Source: Petrosia ficiformis (taxonomy: Eukaryota > Porifera > Demospongiae > Haplosclerida > Petrosiidae). From it: a DNA stretch of 64,000 nt. Shown here in pieces: positions 33,611 through 46,032 of this stretch. Below the pieces are notes generated by a model. That model had not been told where the DNA came from. It ran no database searches and saw nothing but the letters and a program-made list of their open reading frames with translations. Made by a program: the position numbers and the translations under genes. The stretch covers positions 2,190,001 to 2,254,000 of the forward strand of contig OX345636.1 of NCBI GenBank assembly GCA_947044365.1. Reading direction: 5' to 3'. How positions within the stretch are numbered: the first letter of the stretch is position 1; each line of letters begins with the position of its first letter.

Positions 33611-35766
33611 ATACACCACAGGGTATATCAATAATACTGTGCTAGTAGTATATTGTATCGCTGTTTTGTTACTCTGCTTTATTGTCATATGTACAAGTTG
33701 AAATGAAACTACTGCTAGTAAATAATTATAACTTAGTAGGAATAACAAATGAGCATTTTTCATCTTAGTTCAATAGAGCATTACAGCAGCTCTAGAATGG
33801 TATATTATATACATCTGAATTAGATATAGACAAAGTCACAACAAGCGAGAAAACCATTGAAGTAATTAGTTCAAACAATAGTGGTTAGGAAACTGTTAGG
33901 AAATTGAATAATAATTTACAATAAGGGTTGATTATAAAGCTGGGCAATCAAATTAGTGCTAAACTAAGACATTAATGGAAGGGCCAAGTGTTATCCCAAA
34001 ATTAAATAATAGATGTTGTTCATATATACTTTTAATTGCATAAACAAAATGTTAAACTATTGGGAATATTTTCGATTTCTAAAATGTTTCTTTACTCTAT
34101 AATTTGGATCAAATACCCTAGTGATAGACATTAATTTATCACATTGTCAATCACATGTATGTCTTCTGTAGTCAAACATTCTCATTATCAGATTAATCTT
34201 AAAGCTTTGTTTCCTCATAAAAGATAATTTTATGTTTATAGTCTTGTATGGTATTACAAGCAGTGATGTGGAAACAGCCACTCATGCAGGACATTGTCCG
34301 ATAAATCTAGTGAATGTCTGGTAAATTGAAACTGAACTGTATACAGAGTATATTGGGAGAAGGACAAGAGTGGTGAAAAGAGGTCAAAATATCCGGCAGT
34401 TGGCTCAAAGTTTCCACACCCCTGATTACAAGTATGTTAGGTATATAGTTAGTTACATATAATTATATTATATACTCTGTTTATTAATAATTACTATTAA
34501 TAGAATAGTATATCATATAAATGGACCCAATTGGTATAGTGCATTAGAGTATACGTACTTTGTTATTTTTGGATATAATGTTTGTAATATATTATTGTCT
34601 TTGTTATTATATCACTGTAAAAGTGAATGGGTTATTACTTTTGTTTGGCTACATGAGTTTAAATACAATAAGTATTAATAATTATGCTTTGAGACTATAT
34701 CTACGTATATTGAGAAGTTCTTGCTGTAATAAAGAATAGAAAAGCCCATTGTAATTTAGACTCATTGGATTATTTATTATCACGATAATATTACATAATG
34801 ATTATTATGGTGTTGCAACGGGAATTATCATAATAGCCACAGGTTATACCATAATATTATGCTATATACTTTGTATTGCTGATTTTTTCACTCTGCTTTA
34901 TTGTTATAACTGTGTACTTTATCTACTAGATGAAATGAAACTAATACTTGTAAAAATTACCTAGCAAATCAGCATTGAGGAAAATAAAGTTGGCTTGAAA
35001 TATATTTTATTTCAACTTGAAATTTATTGGCATTCAATTGACTATTTCAGGGATAGTATTAACCCGTGCCAGCGTAGGGGGTTCGGAGGGTTACTCACTG
35101 CAAAAACAGAATTGTTAAAATACAAAAGTATTGGTTAGTACAGTTGCAAGGAGTTAACAATTAGTTGGTTGTTCAGTATACATACAATTAATGCCATAGT
35201 TACATTTTACTAGTGATATTATAATCAATTATCATGCCTAATATCTCATATTAGATGAACAAAGTAGGTTTGGAAACTCAAAGTAATTTCGTTAAAATAT
35301 TTATCAGCTTTTTTATATATCTATTAGACTAGATAGGAAAATTAAAACTGTAATTGTTGGATTATATTAACATAATTATATATCACCATGCACCAATTAA
35401 AATACAATTTCCTTGCACCTGCACTAACTAATAAATTAGTTATTTTAACAATTTTATTTTTACAGTGCTGTAATCTGGTGTTCTGTCTGTCTGTCATGTC
35501 TATGAACCAAATTTCTGGAGAACTAACAACATTGGGATTTCAATTAAGTTAGCAAAACAAGTGAAATTATACAAAGATCAAAATAAAAGCGCGCCTTTTT
35601 CAAAAACCTTTCAGTTTTAGACAATTTTCACAACTTATGATTGCCATTTCATCATTTTCTACTTGTTTGAAGGCTATCACTGTCAAATTACAGCTTGAAA
35701 TTAAGTACAGCGGCTGCTACAACATCGAGCTACCTCTAAGCTTTCTGCCAATTTCTCAGCCATCAA
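33611..35766. other. Spacer between duplication arms, no gene
   Basis: Positions 34140-34740 repeat 32795-33240. Positions 35100-35460 are a copy of the 42050-42440 block. The remainder is anonymous. An isolated GC-richer stretch lies at 35060-35100. Confidence 0.5.
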
Positions 35767-35840
35767 GGAGTCTATTGGCTCACATTGTAAGAGAGCCTGA
35801 CTAAACATAAGCTCCTGGGTTCAATCCCCAGTCAAATACC
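35767..35840 (+). pseudogene. tRNA-like sequence (pseudo-tRNA or SINE head)
   Basis: The segment ggctcacattgtaagagagcc can form a D-arm stem (ggctc/gagcc). The segment ctgggttcaatccccag is a perfect T-arm with the B-box core GGTTCAATCC. The spacing between them fits a tRNA. The outer acceptor strands do not pair convincingly, so a functional tRNA is unlikely. A tRNA relic or a tRNA-derived SINE is a better reading. Confidence 0.4.
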
Positions 35841-36540
35841 TGACTATTTTCAGTTTTCCTTTGTTTCTATTTCTATTATAAACATAAACTCTTTGTCTTC
35901 ATCGTCTTTGTGCTAAACCCTTCTTTATAAAATTCATCATAATCTTCATTTCTTTCCTAATCCTCCTTTCCATTCTCAAACTAACACAAATGACTATCTA
36001 CGTATTCATAGTCACAATAATTTATCAACCATCTTGTACGTACTTTGTCTTTTCATCGTTCATTCTTTCCTCTACTATAAAAATCTGGAACAAAGTCTAT
36101 GCTGTTTAACCTATAGCATTGCAACTCATAATTGCTGAGACTCACTACACATAATTATAATTAAATAATTGTTATGTAATGAATACTTTTTAAAATTTAG
36201 TCGTAACTCAATATTTCAATTTCAATTAACTAGCATTAACTTGGTTTTTGAAAATTATTTAGAATACTATTTTATTATTTATCATCAATTATTTATAAAA
36301 AATTAATAATAATTATGACTATTTTGATGAATCCTTTGCCTTAAGTATATGGTTAATGGATTATTGTAGAGAGAGGGATCATTGCAATATCTCCATACGA
36401 CGAAAATATCAAAGATGCAGGTTTTTACTTTCCCACAGAAAATTCAACATTTAACCATGTAAATTATTATAATTATTAAGCCGACAAAGCAACAATAAAT
36501 ACATGCAGTGCTTTAAATTATTAAATGTTTTTGTGTGTCT
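35841..36540. other. Non-coding, no feature recognised
   Basis: Anonymous AT-rich sequence. A pyrimidine-rich stretch at 35845-36080 has no gene signature. Confidence 0.45.
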
Positions 36541-36963
36541 ACTGCATAAAAGTGCTACATAGTGACATCATGCATGTAGCCATAGCAACCTGTATGACAC
36601 ACCAAATTGCTATTCCTTGCAACTTTATACTAACCAATAAGTGAAGTTGATTGCTTATCCCGTCAGGAAATATTTACAAGTGCTGAGCCACCCTGTCATG
36701 TACATTTGGCTATCAATTATTGTTTCTGATCAAGGTGAATCTATACATAATTATCTAACCTTTCAGATGTTCGAGTTTGTCCCTAGGCATGAACTTATTG
36801 ATGACATTCCAGTTCTTGTATTGTGTTATATATCTACACAAGTACTCCTACATCCAATTAAAGCCCTGCTACGTGTTCGAGAATGACTGACTTTATCAGT
36901 CTGACATTTTGTACCTTTCACCGCCGTACTACAGCTTAGCTCCGCCTAATAAACTCAAAAATC

Positions 36964-36971
36964 TATAAATA
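36964..36971 (+). promoter_or_regulatory. TATA box of the 37.03-kb gene copy
   Basis: TATAAATA lies 59 bp before the ATG. The upstream block agcttagctccgcctaat is conserved, inverted, before the 45.3-kb copy, so the duplication included the promoter. Confidence 0.6.
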
Positions 36972-37029
36972 GGGCACTACGTAGATCGCCAGCCTACCTG
37001 GTAGCGTATTTATTGGTCGAAAAATCAGT

Positions 37030-37595
37030 ATGATAAAATTTGCTGCAGTACTCCTTTTTGTTATTTCGTTGGCATCTGCATTTCGTAATCCCACTTGGCA
37101 CATAGTACACAAAGAAGTGTTCCTGAAAAGACGGCATTCCTCATGTGATTCAGATTGCGAGGATAGGATTGACTCGTTAGCTGATCAATACAATATTTAT
37201 ACTACTGAAGGACGAGCCAGATATCTCAGTGATGTTTATGTCCTAGTATGTGGAAGTTGTTTTGATGATTTTGAACATTTTTATAGCTGTACTGGTGATG
37301 AGGACCTTGCTGAAGAATTGAGAGAAGCTGATTGTGCTTGTTCTGACGTTTCGATGGAGTTGCTAATGGAGATCTTTCTACCTGTGTTAACGAAGATGAT
37401 GAGATAGATGACATTTGTATTTCTACATGTCAAGATCTCCGCACTATACGTGCCTATTGGGGATGCTGTACAACTTCTTATGAACAATATTGATTTCTTC
37501 CTAACACTACACAACAATTTGATGATTGTGATGTTACACTAGGTGAACCTTGTCCTGGTATGTCGGCTACTCCAGCATTTCTTATGATGCCTTGA
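37030..37595 (+). pseudogene. Broken copy of secreted Cys-rich protein gene
   Basis: The first 107 or so codons parallel the intact gene at 45304-45969: a signal peptide (MIKFAAVLLFVISLASA), then the FRNP start of the mature chain, DRIDSLADQY and CGSCFD. After CACSDV (near 37351) a small deletion shifts the frame and removes about eight residues present in the other copy. The intact-copy similarity resumes one frame over (ICISTCQDLRTIR) and meets an in-frame stop near 37492. The remaining similarity runs to about 37595 and lacks the C-terminal membrane segment. It is therefore a decayed paralogue that still keeps its TATA box. Identity with the intact copy is high enough to suggest recent duplication. 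Confidence 0.8.
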
Positions 37596-37599
37596 TAAC

Positions 37600-37893
37600 T
37601 TCCAGTTTTTTTTTTGAATACATGACACATACAATTATGCATCATGTAAAATTACAATAGACACTCAGATCGTTTATCATCAATTTTTTGAAATGAAAAC
37701 CTGTTGTGCTTTTGGCTGCACTAAACCAGACCGTAGGCCTAAGTGGATTGTAGCTACTAAAGATCCATGCAGACTTAACTACTAATTTGTAGTGAACATT
37801 TTGTTACTGGTAAGTGGTTTTAATATAATAACTTAAATGATGATGTGGATATAAGTATATAGCCTATATGATATATATAAATTATATATTGTA

Positions 37894-37947
<54 letters not shown>

Positions 37948-37977
37948 GATATAAGTGTATAGTCTATATTATAATTA

Positions 37978-38009
<32 letters not shown>

Positions 38010-38023
38010 AATTATATATTATA

Positions 38024-38075
<52 letters not shown>

Positions 38076-38280
38076 TATATATAATTATATATATATATAA
38101 TTATAATATAGACTATACACTTATATCCACATATATATATATAGAGAGAGAGAGAGAGCTAAATGTATTATAATGTAACTTATTGGAAAAATGTTCATGG
38201 TCTTGAATCATTATGTTTGTGTACTGTTTCCTTGCATTATCTTCATTACAACGTCCCCATTTAAGAGCTGGAATATTAGT
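37600..38280. repeat. (AT)n-rich palindromic tract
   Basis: Long (AT)n arrays lie at about 37896-37943 and 37978-38100. The sequence gtggatataagtgtatagtc at about 37944 is repeated inverted near 38107-38130, so the tract as a whole is fold-back. A short (GA)n follows (38142-38158). Confidence 0.7.
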
Positions 38281-40069
38281 TATGGTTATAGTACGACTAG
38301 CTTATCACAATTTATTTTAGTTATAGTTTAATTAACATTAGGCCTACTAAAATGGTTTTAGTTAAGTAAAGTTGCCGACTAATTTTCATTTTAGTTGATT
38401 TTAGTTATTGCTGTAGACCTGTAATTTAGTTATAGTTTCACTAGCTATAAGTCAAAATGCCTTACCAAAAAGGGTTTTAGATATAGTTATAGTTAACTAC
38501 TATATAATTAAAATTATTCCCATTCTAACACCAGTGAAAGCAACAGATGTTACTTATTCTTAAAATAATTGTTACTATAGTATGTACACATATCTTTACT
38601 TAATATTTATTCTATCAAAATTACTATGAGATTTTTCATTTCTTTATTATGACATGTACTTGTCAATACTGATATAGTCTCAGGAGCATATTATTAATAT
38701 TGTATTGTTAACCAAATAGCAATAATTATTATTTTACAAAGATTCTATCCAAATATAGCAAAGTATTCTAATGCGCTATACCATGCAATTGGGTCCATTT
38801 ATATAACTATACACCTAACATAATTCTAATACCATACAAGAATGTAAACATAAGATTATTTCATGATTTTTTATGAGGGAAACATAGCAATAATACACTT
38901 CAAGATTAATCTGATAATGACAATGTTTGACTAGTGATCACATAGCTACATGGTATTGACATATAAGTGTGATATGTATTCACTACAAACTAAACTGTAT
39001 ATATATTGTGCATGATAAAAACAAACATGAAAAAACACATGCAATTGTTCAATAACCATTCATGTACATTTATTTTGATCAATATACAAGTATACATAAT
39101 TATCTGCCATTTAATTCAAAAACAACAATTTGATTACCTTTAAAGCTAGATATCCAGGAATATCAATAGATGCTCCAACTAGAAACACAATTTAGTTGTA
39201 GTATACTCCATGATAATCTAAGTATGAATATAAGTATAATTATAAAATGTAACTTTTATATATCCTACCAAATGTTTCGTGCTTCCATTGTTTAGCACTT
39301 ATTTGATTGGTCAACTTTAAAGGACATAATTAACTCTCATTATAAATTATTATTATGTATGAAAAATGTGTCTGAACTAATTATACTTGACTACTGATGT
39401 GTTATTTCAAATTTTATTTATTATAGAGTACAATTTTCCAGAAATTCAGTAACACCAGAATTAGATTTGTAGGAAAATAGATGTGTCAGTTTACTACTTA
39501 TAGCGACCCACAGAAAGTTCTCTCTTTTGAATAAACTTTTAATATAGTAGTGTGGGATGCTGTTTGTGGCATAGTCTGTCTCTCTGGGCGATTTCGAAAA
39601 CTGCTGAAATTAGATTGATTGTACATTTTTGTTGTACTAGAATGATACTGTTAGGTTTTACATAAAGGCAAACTTTTGCACTGCATCATTGAGTTGTGAT
39701 AAAATTCTGAAAAATGATGGGTCAAACACAACACAACTGTCACAAAGATAGAATCAGATCCTATCCTCACATTACCGAGCTTCTGATAACATTGAAGGAA
39801 GCATATCATGTTTACAATACAACACATTCCCATGGCAAAATGTAATGCTACGATAACAATTATGGTAATAATTTAATAGCTCTATAATATTTTCAATATG
39901 ATTTATTACTTATCAAATGATAATTATTTAATTGTGATCCATCATTGTAACCTTTTTGGAAATTATGACAGTCCCTACGTTTATATTGAGTTAGATTTCT
40001 ATAAACAAATTATGATTTGGTTTAGGACTGTAACTATTAAAATATATTATGTATATAGCTCTACAGTTT

Positions 40070-40275
40070 AGTTTATAGTGATGACACATTGCAATTATAT
40101 ATGTCAATCACATGCATGTCTTCTATAGTCAAACATTCTCAGATTAATCATTAATCATGAAGTGTATTATTGCTTTGTTTCCCTCATAAAAGAAATCATG
40201 AAATAATCTTATGTTTATATTCTTGTGTGGTATTAGAAGTATGTTAGGTGTATAGTTATACATATACTCTGTGTA
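40070..40275. repeat. Additional copy of the 32.8/34.1-kb block
   Basis: This is a direct-orientation copy of the segment with the core cattctcattatcagattaa (here slightly shortened), lying inside the right arm. Confidence 0.65.
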
Positions 40276-42880
40276 TTAATGATCAGAATTTTTGAGGTAT
40301 GAAATTTTAATACTTAATATACAAAACTGTGATGAATAAAACATTACAACGTATTAAATTAATCTCACTTAGTTTTAAATAGAATTGATTTTGTGGCTAT
40401 TCCAACCCAATTTCATCTATGCACTGCCCTGTGATCATTTGTCTATTAACAATTGGATAAATCATTGATAAATTATTGCATACCCAGTCTAAGTCATAAA
40501 CCCATTTTCCATGGTGGTAGGAAGTGTCCATGCAATATGCAGAGTGTATTCCACATCAGCACCCCAGCAAGGTGGGGAATCGTTTTGTGGAGTGATATAC
40601 TGACATAGCTTCCAAAAGCCTGATTTAGTTAACCTTATGTTCTAAATAGAGATAAGGAATGCAGTGTTGTTTTTGTTCTATGGGTACTAAAACTAAAAGC
40701 CACTTTTAGTACCACTTTTCAATTTTAGTTCTTGGAACTAAAACAATAACTAAAAATTTTGTGAAACTCAGACCCAGAACTAAATCATAACTAAAACAAT
40801 TTTTAGATTGTGAACTAGAACTAGAACTGAACTAAAATGAAAATATTAATTCAAAACATTCAGCTAAAAAGTATACAACAGATATTGCAATACACCACAT
40901 TTTTCACTTCATTGATAACAGCTGTATCTGCTTCGTAGCAACAAGTAGTACATTAATATGTATACTGGTACATGTAGTTTCACTAGTTTGATCATTCAAA
41001 AGTTTAATTTTATTTATTTCATTCTGAATTATCAAGAACTAATCAAAAACCAGGAACAGAATCAAAATCAATAACATTTTTGCAGTTTATAACAGGAACT
41101 AAATCAGAATCAAAACTTTTCTCAAGTTTGGAACCAGAACTAAAACAGAATCAAAAAGCATTTTTCAAGTTGGTACTAAAACTATAACAAAATCAACAAG
41201 ATTTTCAAACTCTGAACTATAACTAAAATCATAACTCAAACAACATTTAATACTAAAACAACACTAAAGGAATGCTTTGCGACCAAATAATTACCACTGT
41301 AGTTCAAAGGTTACTACATCCAACAAATCTGACTCACCTGAGAACTATTTATCAACTATTCCCCTATGTAGTAAACATGTAGATAACTTGTCAACAACAA
41401 GAGTAACATGCCCTCACACCTGATATATAATAGAGTTGTGAATGCACTGTTTTAAAATGATCTGGAAACTCTAAATTACACAGAACACATAAGATGTGTT
41501 ATTTGGGGATCTATAATTATATTGTCAAAGTTAAAATGCTAGAAATTATTATCATCCCTATTCAATAATACATTCATAAATTATTAATCAATTTATGCAA
41601 AAAGGCTGCATGGTTAGTATGTGCACTGCACTTCAGACTTTGATACGAAATCAATTTACAGTTGGTAGTATGACTGATGTACCCATGCTAGTCCCAATGA
41701 GCTGTATGTATACATAGTTAAAGTTTACTATTTCTAACCATATCATAATATGTTTGTATATAGACATAACATAAACATTAATTTCACTCTAAAGATTGAT
41801 TTGTTAATTGAATCAATTTTATTGATTATACGTATACATAGATTTCATAAACAATATCACCATTACAACTACTGCTAAACATGAATGGCTAATATAAGTC
41901 ACATATTTGCTGTTGAACTATGTTACCTGGAGTACACAACCCTACAGGTATTTGGTGTCTCAACATTCATTTATGTAGCTTTATAGTAAATTGAATTAAG
42001 CATTATTTAATAAAAGTGTAATAAAAGTGTAATAAAAGCTGCAAAATAGAATTTGTTAATTAAAATAACAAAATTAATGTATTGGTTAGTGTATTGGTTA
42101 ATGTAGTGGTTAGTGCAAGGATTCAACAATCAGTTAGTTGTATATGATACACACATCTGATGCCATAACTACTTTGTACTATATAATTATATTAATAAGG
42201 TACATAGAAGATTTGTGTACAAATTATCAAGCCTTATACTTCATATTAGATGCATAAAAAAGGTTTGGAAACCTAAAACGATTTAATTAGAAATATTTAT
42301 TTGTACATCTATTAGACAGGATAAGGTAATTGAAGTTACAATTATTCGATTATAAATTCATAACAACTTACACAACCAATTAAATTACAATTTCCTTTAT
42401 TTGCTGAAACTGTAATAACTAATGAATCTGTTATTTTAATAATTCTATTTTTGTAATGTATGCTCACTATGATAAATGTATCCAACTTCCCCCCACTAGT
42501 AAATTAATCAGCAATGAAAAATAAATAATTATTGAATGAGCACACAGAGTGATCATTTAACTAGTAGTGTGGGAAGCTACATGTATTTGTGGCAAATGCT
42601 CGTTCATAATCATACTTTAGAACAACTAATCCAGTGTGCTTTAAACAAATATCATTATTAATTTTACTAAAAGTGTCATATAAGGCTACAAAATAATTAA
42701 TTCAATTTACTATAATATTACATAAATGAATGTTGAGAGGACAAATACTTGTAGCGTTGTGCCCTCTAGGTAACATAGTTCAACAGCAAAAATGTTCTAT
42801 CTGAGTATGATAGCACACACTCCATATTAATTTTGTTTAAAGCACAGATATATCTGTAATCATAATATTAATTCAGCTTG
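40276..42880. other. Right-arm DNA, no gene recognised
   Basis: Positions 40690-41260 are a degenerate run of aactaaaa and aaccagaactaaaac motifs. Positions 41290-41620 match 27340-27700 inverted, and 42050-42600 match the 25.2-25.7-kb block inverted. Confidence 0.5.
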
Positions 42881-43007
42881 TTTGTATTACTGCTCCTGAA
42901 CTCTGGCAAGCTTATAGCAGTAGTCCACCAGCTTATAGCAGTAATCCACAGTCATTCACCCATAATACATTAATTGCTGAAGAATTTCCATTTGCTGTAA
43001 AAGTTTT

Positions 43008-43844
43008 CTACTGCTACTACTGAATTTCTCAGTGAGAATATAGTGACTGATAGCTGCCGGAAAGAAATAATATCATCACTTGCAATTCAAATGTTTCAGT
43101 ATACCATATACCCAACTTCAGAAGAATATACAACAGTATGTTGTGGCTGGTTAATAAGTACTCTTTCTTTACTGACAAGATTGGTAATGGAATTGCGAGT
43201 TCATTTGCTAGATGTAGTTAATTGTACTAATTACCTTCCAAACTGTTTCAGGGTTCGTGGAAAGAGCAACTTCGTAGGAAAATCAAAAACATGAGACAAC
43301 CAAATCTAAGCTCAACAGCAAAAAGGCCAGCAGATGAACTGATCATCAGGACAAGGAGAACCTACCACCAACATAGCCTAAAAAGAAGAAGCGAAATTGT
43401 AAAGAACTCCATGGTTGCTGATGATGTAACTGAATCTACCTGTGAAGCAGATGTGGCAACATTGCTCCAAGAGAAAAGCCAAGTAAAAGCCTCATGAAGA
43501 ACTTAATGGATAAGACACTTGCTCAGCGAAGGAAATGGATAAAGACTGAATTACTGCAACTAGAACAATTTCTTGAAATAATTCCTATTTTGAAAAGAGC
43601 ACACTTTGTAAGTCAGATCTTCACCATAACAATGATGTACACAATTGTAACTTCTCAACATTATAATAGTTGTGGAGTGAATTTGACATGATTACTGAAG
43701 AAACCTTTCCAGATGATTGCGACAGACGATGGAAATTGCTTCTTCATAGTCTGACAGAGAGAGTTAAATTTGAATCTGGAAGTAACCTAAAGAAATTACT
43801 TGACGATCAAGAAAAAGAAAGTACTCTCTATACTGATGATTCAG
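43008..43844 (+). pseudogene. Multi-exon gene fragment (uncharacterised animal family)
   Basis: Three exons can be read. The first (about 43008-43230) parallels the left-arm copy but has a one-base change near 43141 that shifts the frame, and its donor is altered. The second starts at 43252 after tttcag and encodes GSWKEQLRRKIKNMRQ. Its frame breaks near 43490 and resumes as MDKTLAQRRKWIKTELL up to 43607, followed by gtaagt. A 62-bp intron ends at 43669. The third exon (43670-43844) joins in phase, giving FLWSEFDMITEETFPDD, and ends at a gttagt donor. The pattern W-x3-L-x2-K-x-K-N-x-R with a later T-x3-R-R-x-W-I resembles uncharacterised animal proteins that often carry SAM domains; that comparison is from memory. 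The two breaks indicate a recently decayed gene or pseudogene copy. Confidence 0.55.
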
Positions 43845-44117
43845 GTTAGTGTCACATTTGAATTGTAATAATGGTATCACAATTCATTCTATATAGAAGA
43901 AGCTAGTTCAATTGAAGACAAAATCTCCATTGATACAAAATTTTGAAGTAATTAAACATTTTAAAAATTATATAATTATAGCAAGTATGTTACCATGACA
44001 ACTACTGTGTCTGTGGTTATCACAGCAACGTATTCTATATCACTTAAAGCACACCTTGCTAGGCCATTATATTTATATAAGCTTAACATGTGTGCATTTT
44101 GAAGTTATTTCATGTTA

Positions 44118-44240
44118 GTTCACTTGTTTAATGTTCTTATTTCACACGGCAGTTCTGATTTAGCAGACAGTGCCATGAAGTTCACTTGTTTAATGTTCTT
44201 ATTTCACACGGCAGTTCTGATTTAGCAGACAGAAGAACAT
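44118..44240. repeat. 61-bp tandem duplication
   Basis: Two adjacent copies of gttcacttgtttaatgttct ... ttagcagacag. The second is practically identical. Confidence 0.85.
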
Positions 44241-44696
44241 GAAGTTCACCTGCGACCATCCTTACATTGGGGTTGCTATGTACAACTCTTCTATTACTTT
44301 CTGTGTAGTAGCTGAAAGAATAGTGCTAGGAACTTCAAGGCCTTTTTTGTCTTCATTGATGTCTCTAATAGCAGCATACTAATTATGGTTTGACATTTCA
44401 TATCCCACTCATCTCCATTCCATCCTTATATATCTTGAATTTTACCTGTTCGATATCAAGGTGCACCTACCAAACTGTGTCGTACATTTTATTAACTCTA
44501 TTAAAACTATAAAAGTATAGCTAGCAGTATAACTGACTTTGTGTTTATTCATAATAATGATTTAAGTTGTACTATATAGTTCTGTTTTAATTCATTTACT
44601 AGATTTAATAAATAATTGTACTGTAAACATTTTTTTTTAATAAAAGAAAGTGTTTGACATAATTATGTATTCTTTGTATATTATATAATTTATATA

Positions 44697-44736
<40 letters not shown>

Positions 44737-44763
44737 AGCTACGTTACCAACAGGTGTTATATA

Positions 44764-44890
44764 ACATGGCTTCGAGGTGTGTATCAGCAACATCAGACCT
44801 GAACCCTGAGATAGCAGCCCGAGGTGAAGCCGAGGGCTGCTATAGATGGGTGAAGGCCTGATATTGGTGATAAATACCGAGAAGCCATGC
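44764..44890. repeat. Hairpin element with GC-rich core
   Basis: The outer arms acatggcttcg / gaagccatg enclose an inner stem atagcagccc / gggctgctat, with partly paired sequence between (cagacctgaaccc / gggtgaaggcctg). It sits next to an (AT)n tract. The design (outer ends, GC-rich inner stem) recalls the 17-18-kb palindromes, but the sequence is different. Confidence 0.7.
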
Positions 44891-45300
44891 TATATATAAT
44901 ATATTCCATGTATATCAATGTTATCTGTAGCTCTACGCTCCTTTTTCAATTTTCAACTTGCTGCGCATGCTCAGACTGATGCAGTTTATTATGAATATAA
45001 TTATAGATTTTATATCGTGTATATTTCGTAGTTATAGATTATATACACTGATTACAGCTAAGTGGTTTACTGGTGTACCCTAGACGGGTATACCTTGCTG
45101 TTATACCTGTTTACAAAAAATGCATGGCTATTCATGCATATAATCTAATACATTCTAAACCCCAAATCAATTCACTTCAGTTTAATCATCACTGTTCAAA
45201 GAAATTTAATTACGACTCAGAATGAAGTATACAAAAAAAAACAGCACACATTTTCGTGCATATAATCTAAACTACAAAACAATTCTCAATCTGAGTGTCT
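44891..45300. other. Non-coding spacer
   Basis: No gene is seen. It contains ctgcgcatgctcag at about 44970. Its right end (from 45260) is duplicated with 37620-37690 inverted. Confidence 0.45.
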
Positions 45301-45303
45301 ATT

Positions 45304-45969
45304 TTAATTATACATGATGCATAATTGTCGTCTATTCAAAAAAAAACTGAAAGTTATCAAGGCAAATACTGCAATCACAAGAAGTGCTGGAGTAGCAAAC
45401 ACACCAGAACAAGGTTCACCTAGCGTAGCATCACAATCATCAAATTCTTGTGTAGTGTTAGGAATTACTCCATATTGTACAAAAGAACTTACACAGCATC
45501 CCCCATAGTTTCGTATAGTGCGGAGATCTTGGCATGTAGAAATACAAATATCACGATACTCACCACAGATAGGAAGATCTCCACTAGCGATTCCATCAAA
45601 TTTTGATTGTCCACAATATTTGCCATCGACATCAGAACGAGCACAAAAAGTTTCTCTAAATTCTTCAGCAAGGTCATCTTCATCAGTACACGTTAAATAA
45701 CTTTCATATTCATCAAAACAACTTCCACATTGTATGACAACAACAGCGCTGTAATATCTTGCGGCTCCTTCAGTAGTATCGAGATCGTATTGATCAGCTA
45801 ACGAGTCAATCCTATCGTCGCAATCTTCAATTATTGATTCACATGAAGATTGCCGAGATTCAACTAGTCGTTTCAGAAACACTTTTTGGTGTATTATGTG
45901 ACTGGCGGGATTACGAAACGCAGATACCAGCGAAATAACAAAAAAGAGTACTGCAGCAATTTTTATCAT
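45304..45969 (-). CDS. Secreted Cys-rich single-pass membrane protein
   Basis: An intact single-exon frame of 221 residues. It begins with a clear signal peptide (residues 1-17, ending VISLVSA). The mature chain has 14 cysteines before the C-terminal hydrophobic segment (for example C43, C50, C81, C84, C94, C109, C119, C135, C142, C146, C158, C159, C179 and C187), consistent with a disulphide-stabilised extracellular domain. There is one N-glycosylation sequon (NTT, 171-173). A hydrophobic stretch at 193-211 followed by NRR predicts a type I membrane protein; a GPI signal is the alternative. A dibasic KR lies at 33-34. The start is supported by the TATA box 56 bp upstream and by the paralogue at 37030. 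I do not recognise the family, and the role is unknown. Surface or defence-related functions would be guesses. Confidence 0.8.
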   Translation of the reverse strand: MIKIAAVLFFVISLVSAFRNPASHIIHQKVFLKRLVESRQSSCESIIEDCDDRIDSLADQYDLDTTEGAARYYSAVVVIQCGSCFDEYESYLTCTDEDDLAEEFRETFCARSDVDGKYCGQSKFDGIASGDLPICGEYRDICISTCQDLRTIRNYGGCCVSSFVQYGVIPNTTQEFDDCDATLGEPCSGVFATPALLVIAVFALITFSFFLNRRQLCIMYN

Positions 45970-46024
45970 ACCGATGTTTCGACGCTACTATAGGTAGGCT
46001 TGAAAATATTACGATCTAGCGGGC

Positions 46025-46032
46025 TATTTATA
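46025..46032 (-). promoter_or_regulatory. TATA box of the 45.3-kb gene
   Basis: TATAAATA on the minus strand, with the conserved upstream block gcggagttaagctgtagcac (46056-46075). The same arrangement is found before the paralogue at 37030. Confidence 0.65.

Larger units (their letters stand above)
38280..44540. repeat. Right arm of the mosaic inverted duplication
   Basis: This is the mirror of 24600-33610 (see that entry for matched blocks). It lacks the retrotransposon, whose empty site lies at about 39270-39280. It keeps the 1.24-kb block (43228-44470) that the left arm has lost. Blocks of it recur directly at 48.3-51.6 kb (for example 38500-39000 at 49480-50000), so at least three partial copies exist. 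Confidence 0.8.

Noticed and set aside
44605..44793. 62-codon minus frame with hydrophobic run
   Set aside because: The middle is an (AT)n translation and the rest overlaps the hairpin element.
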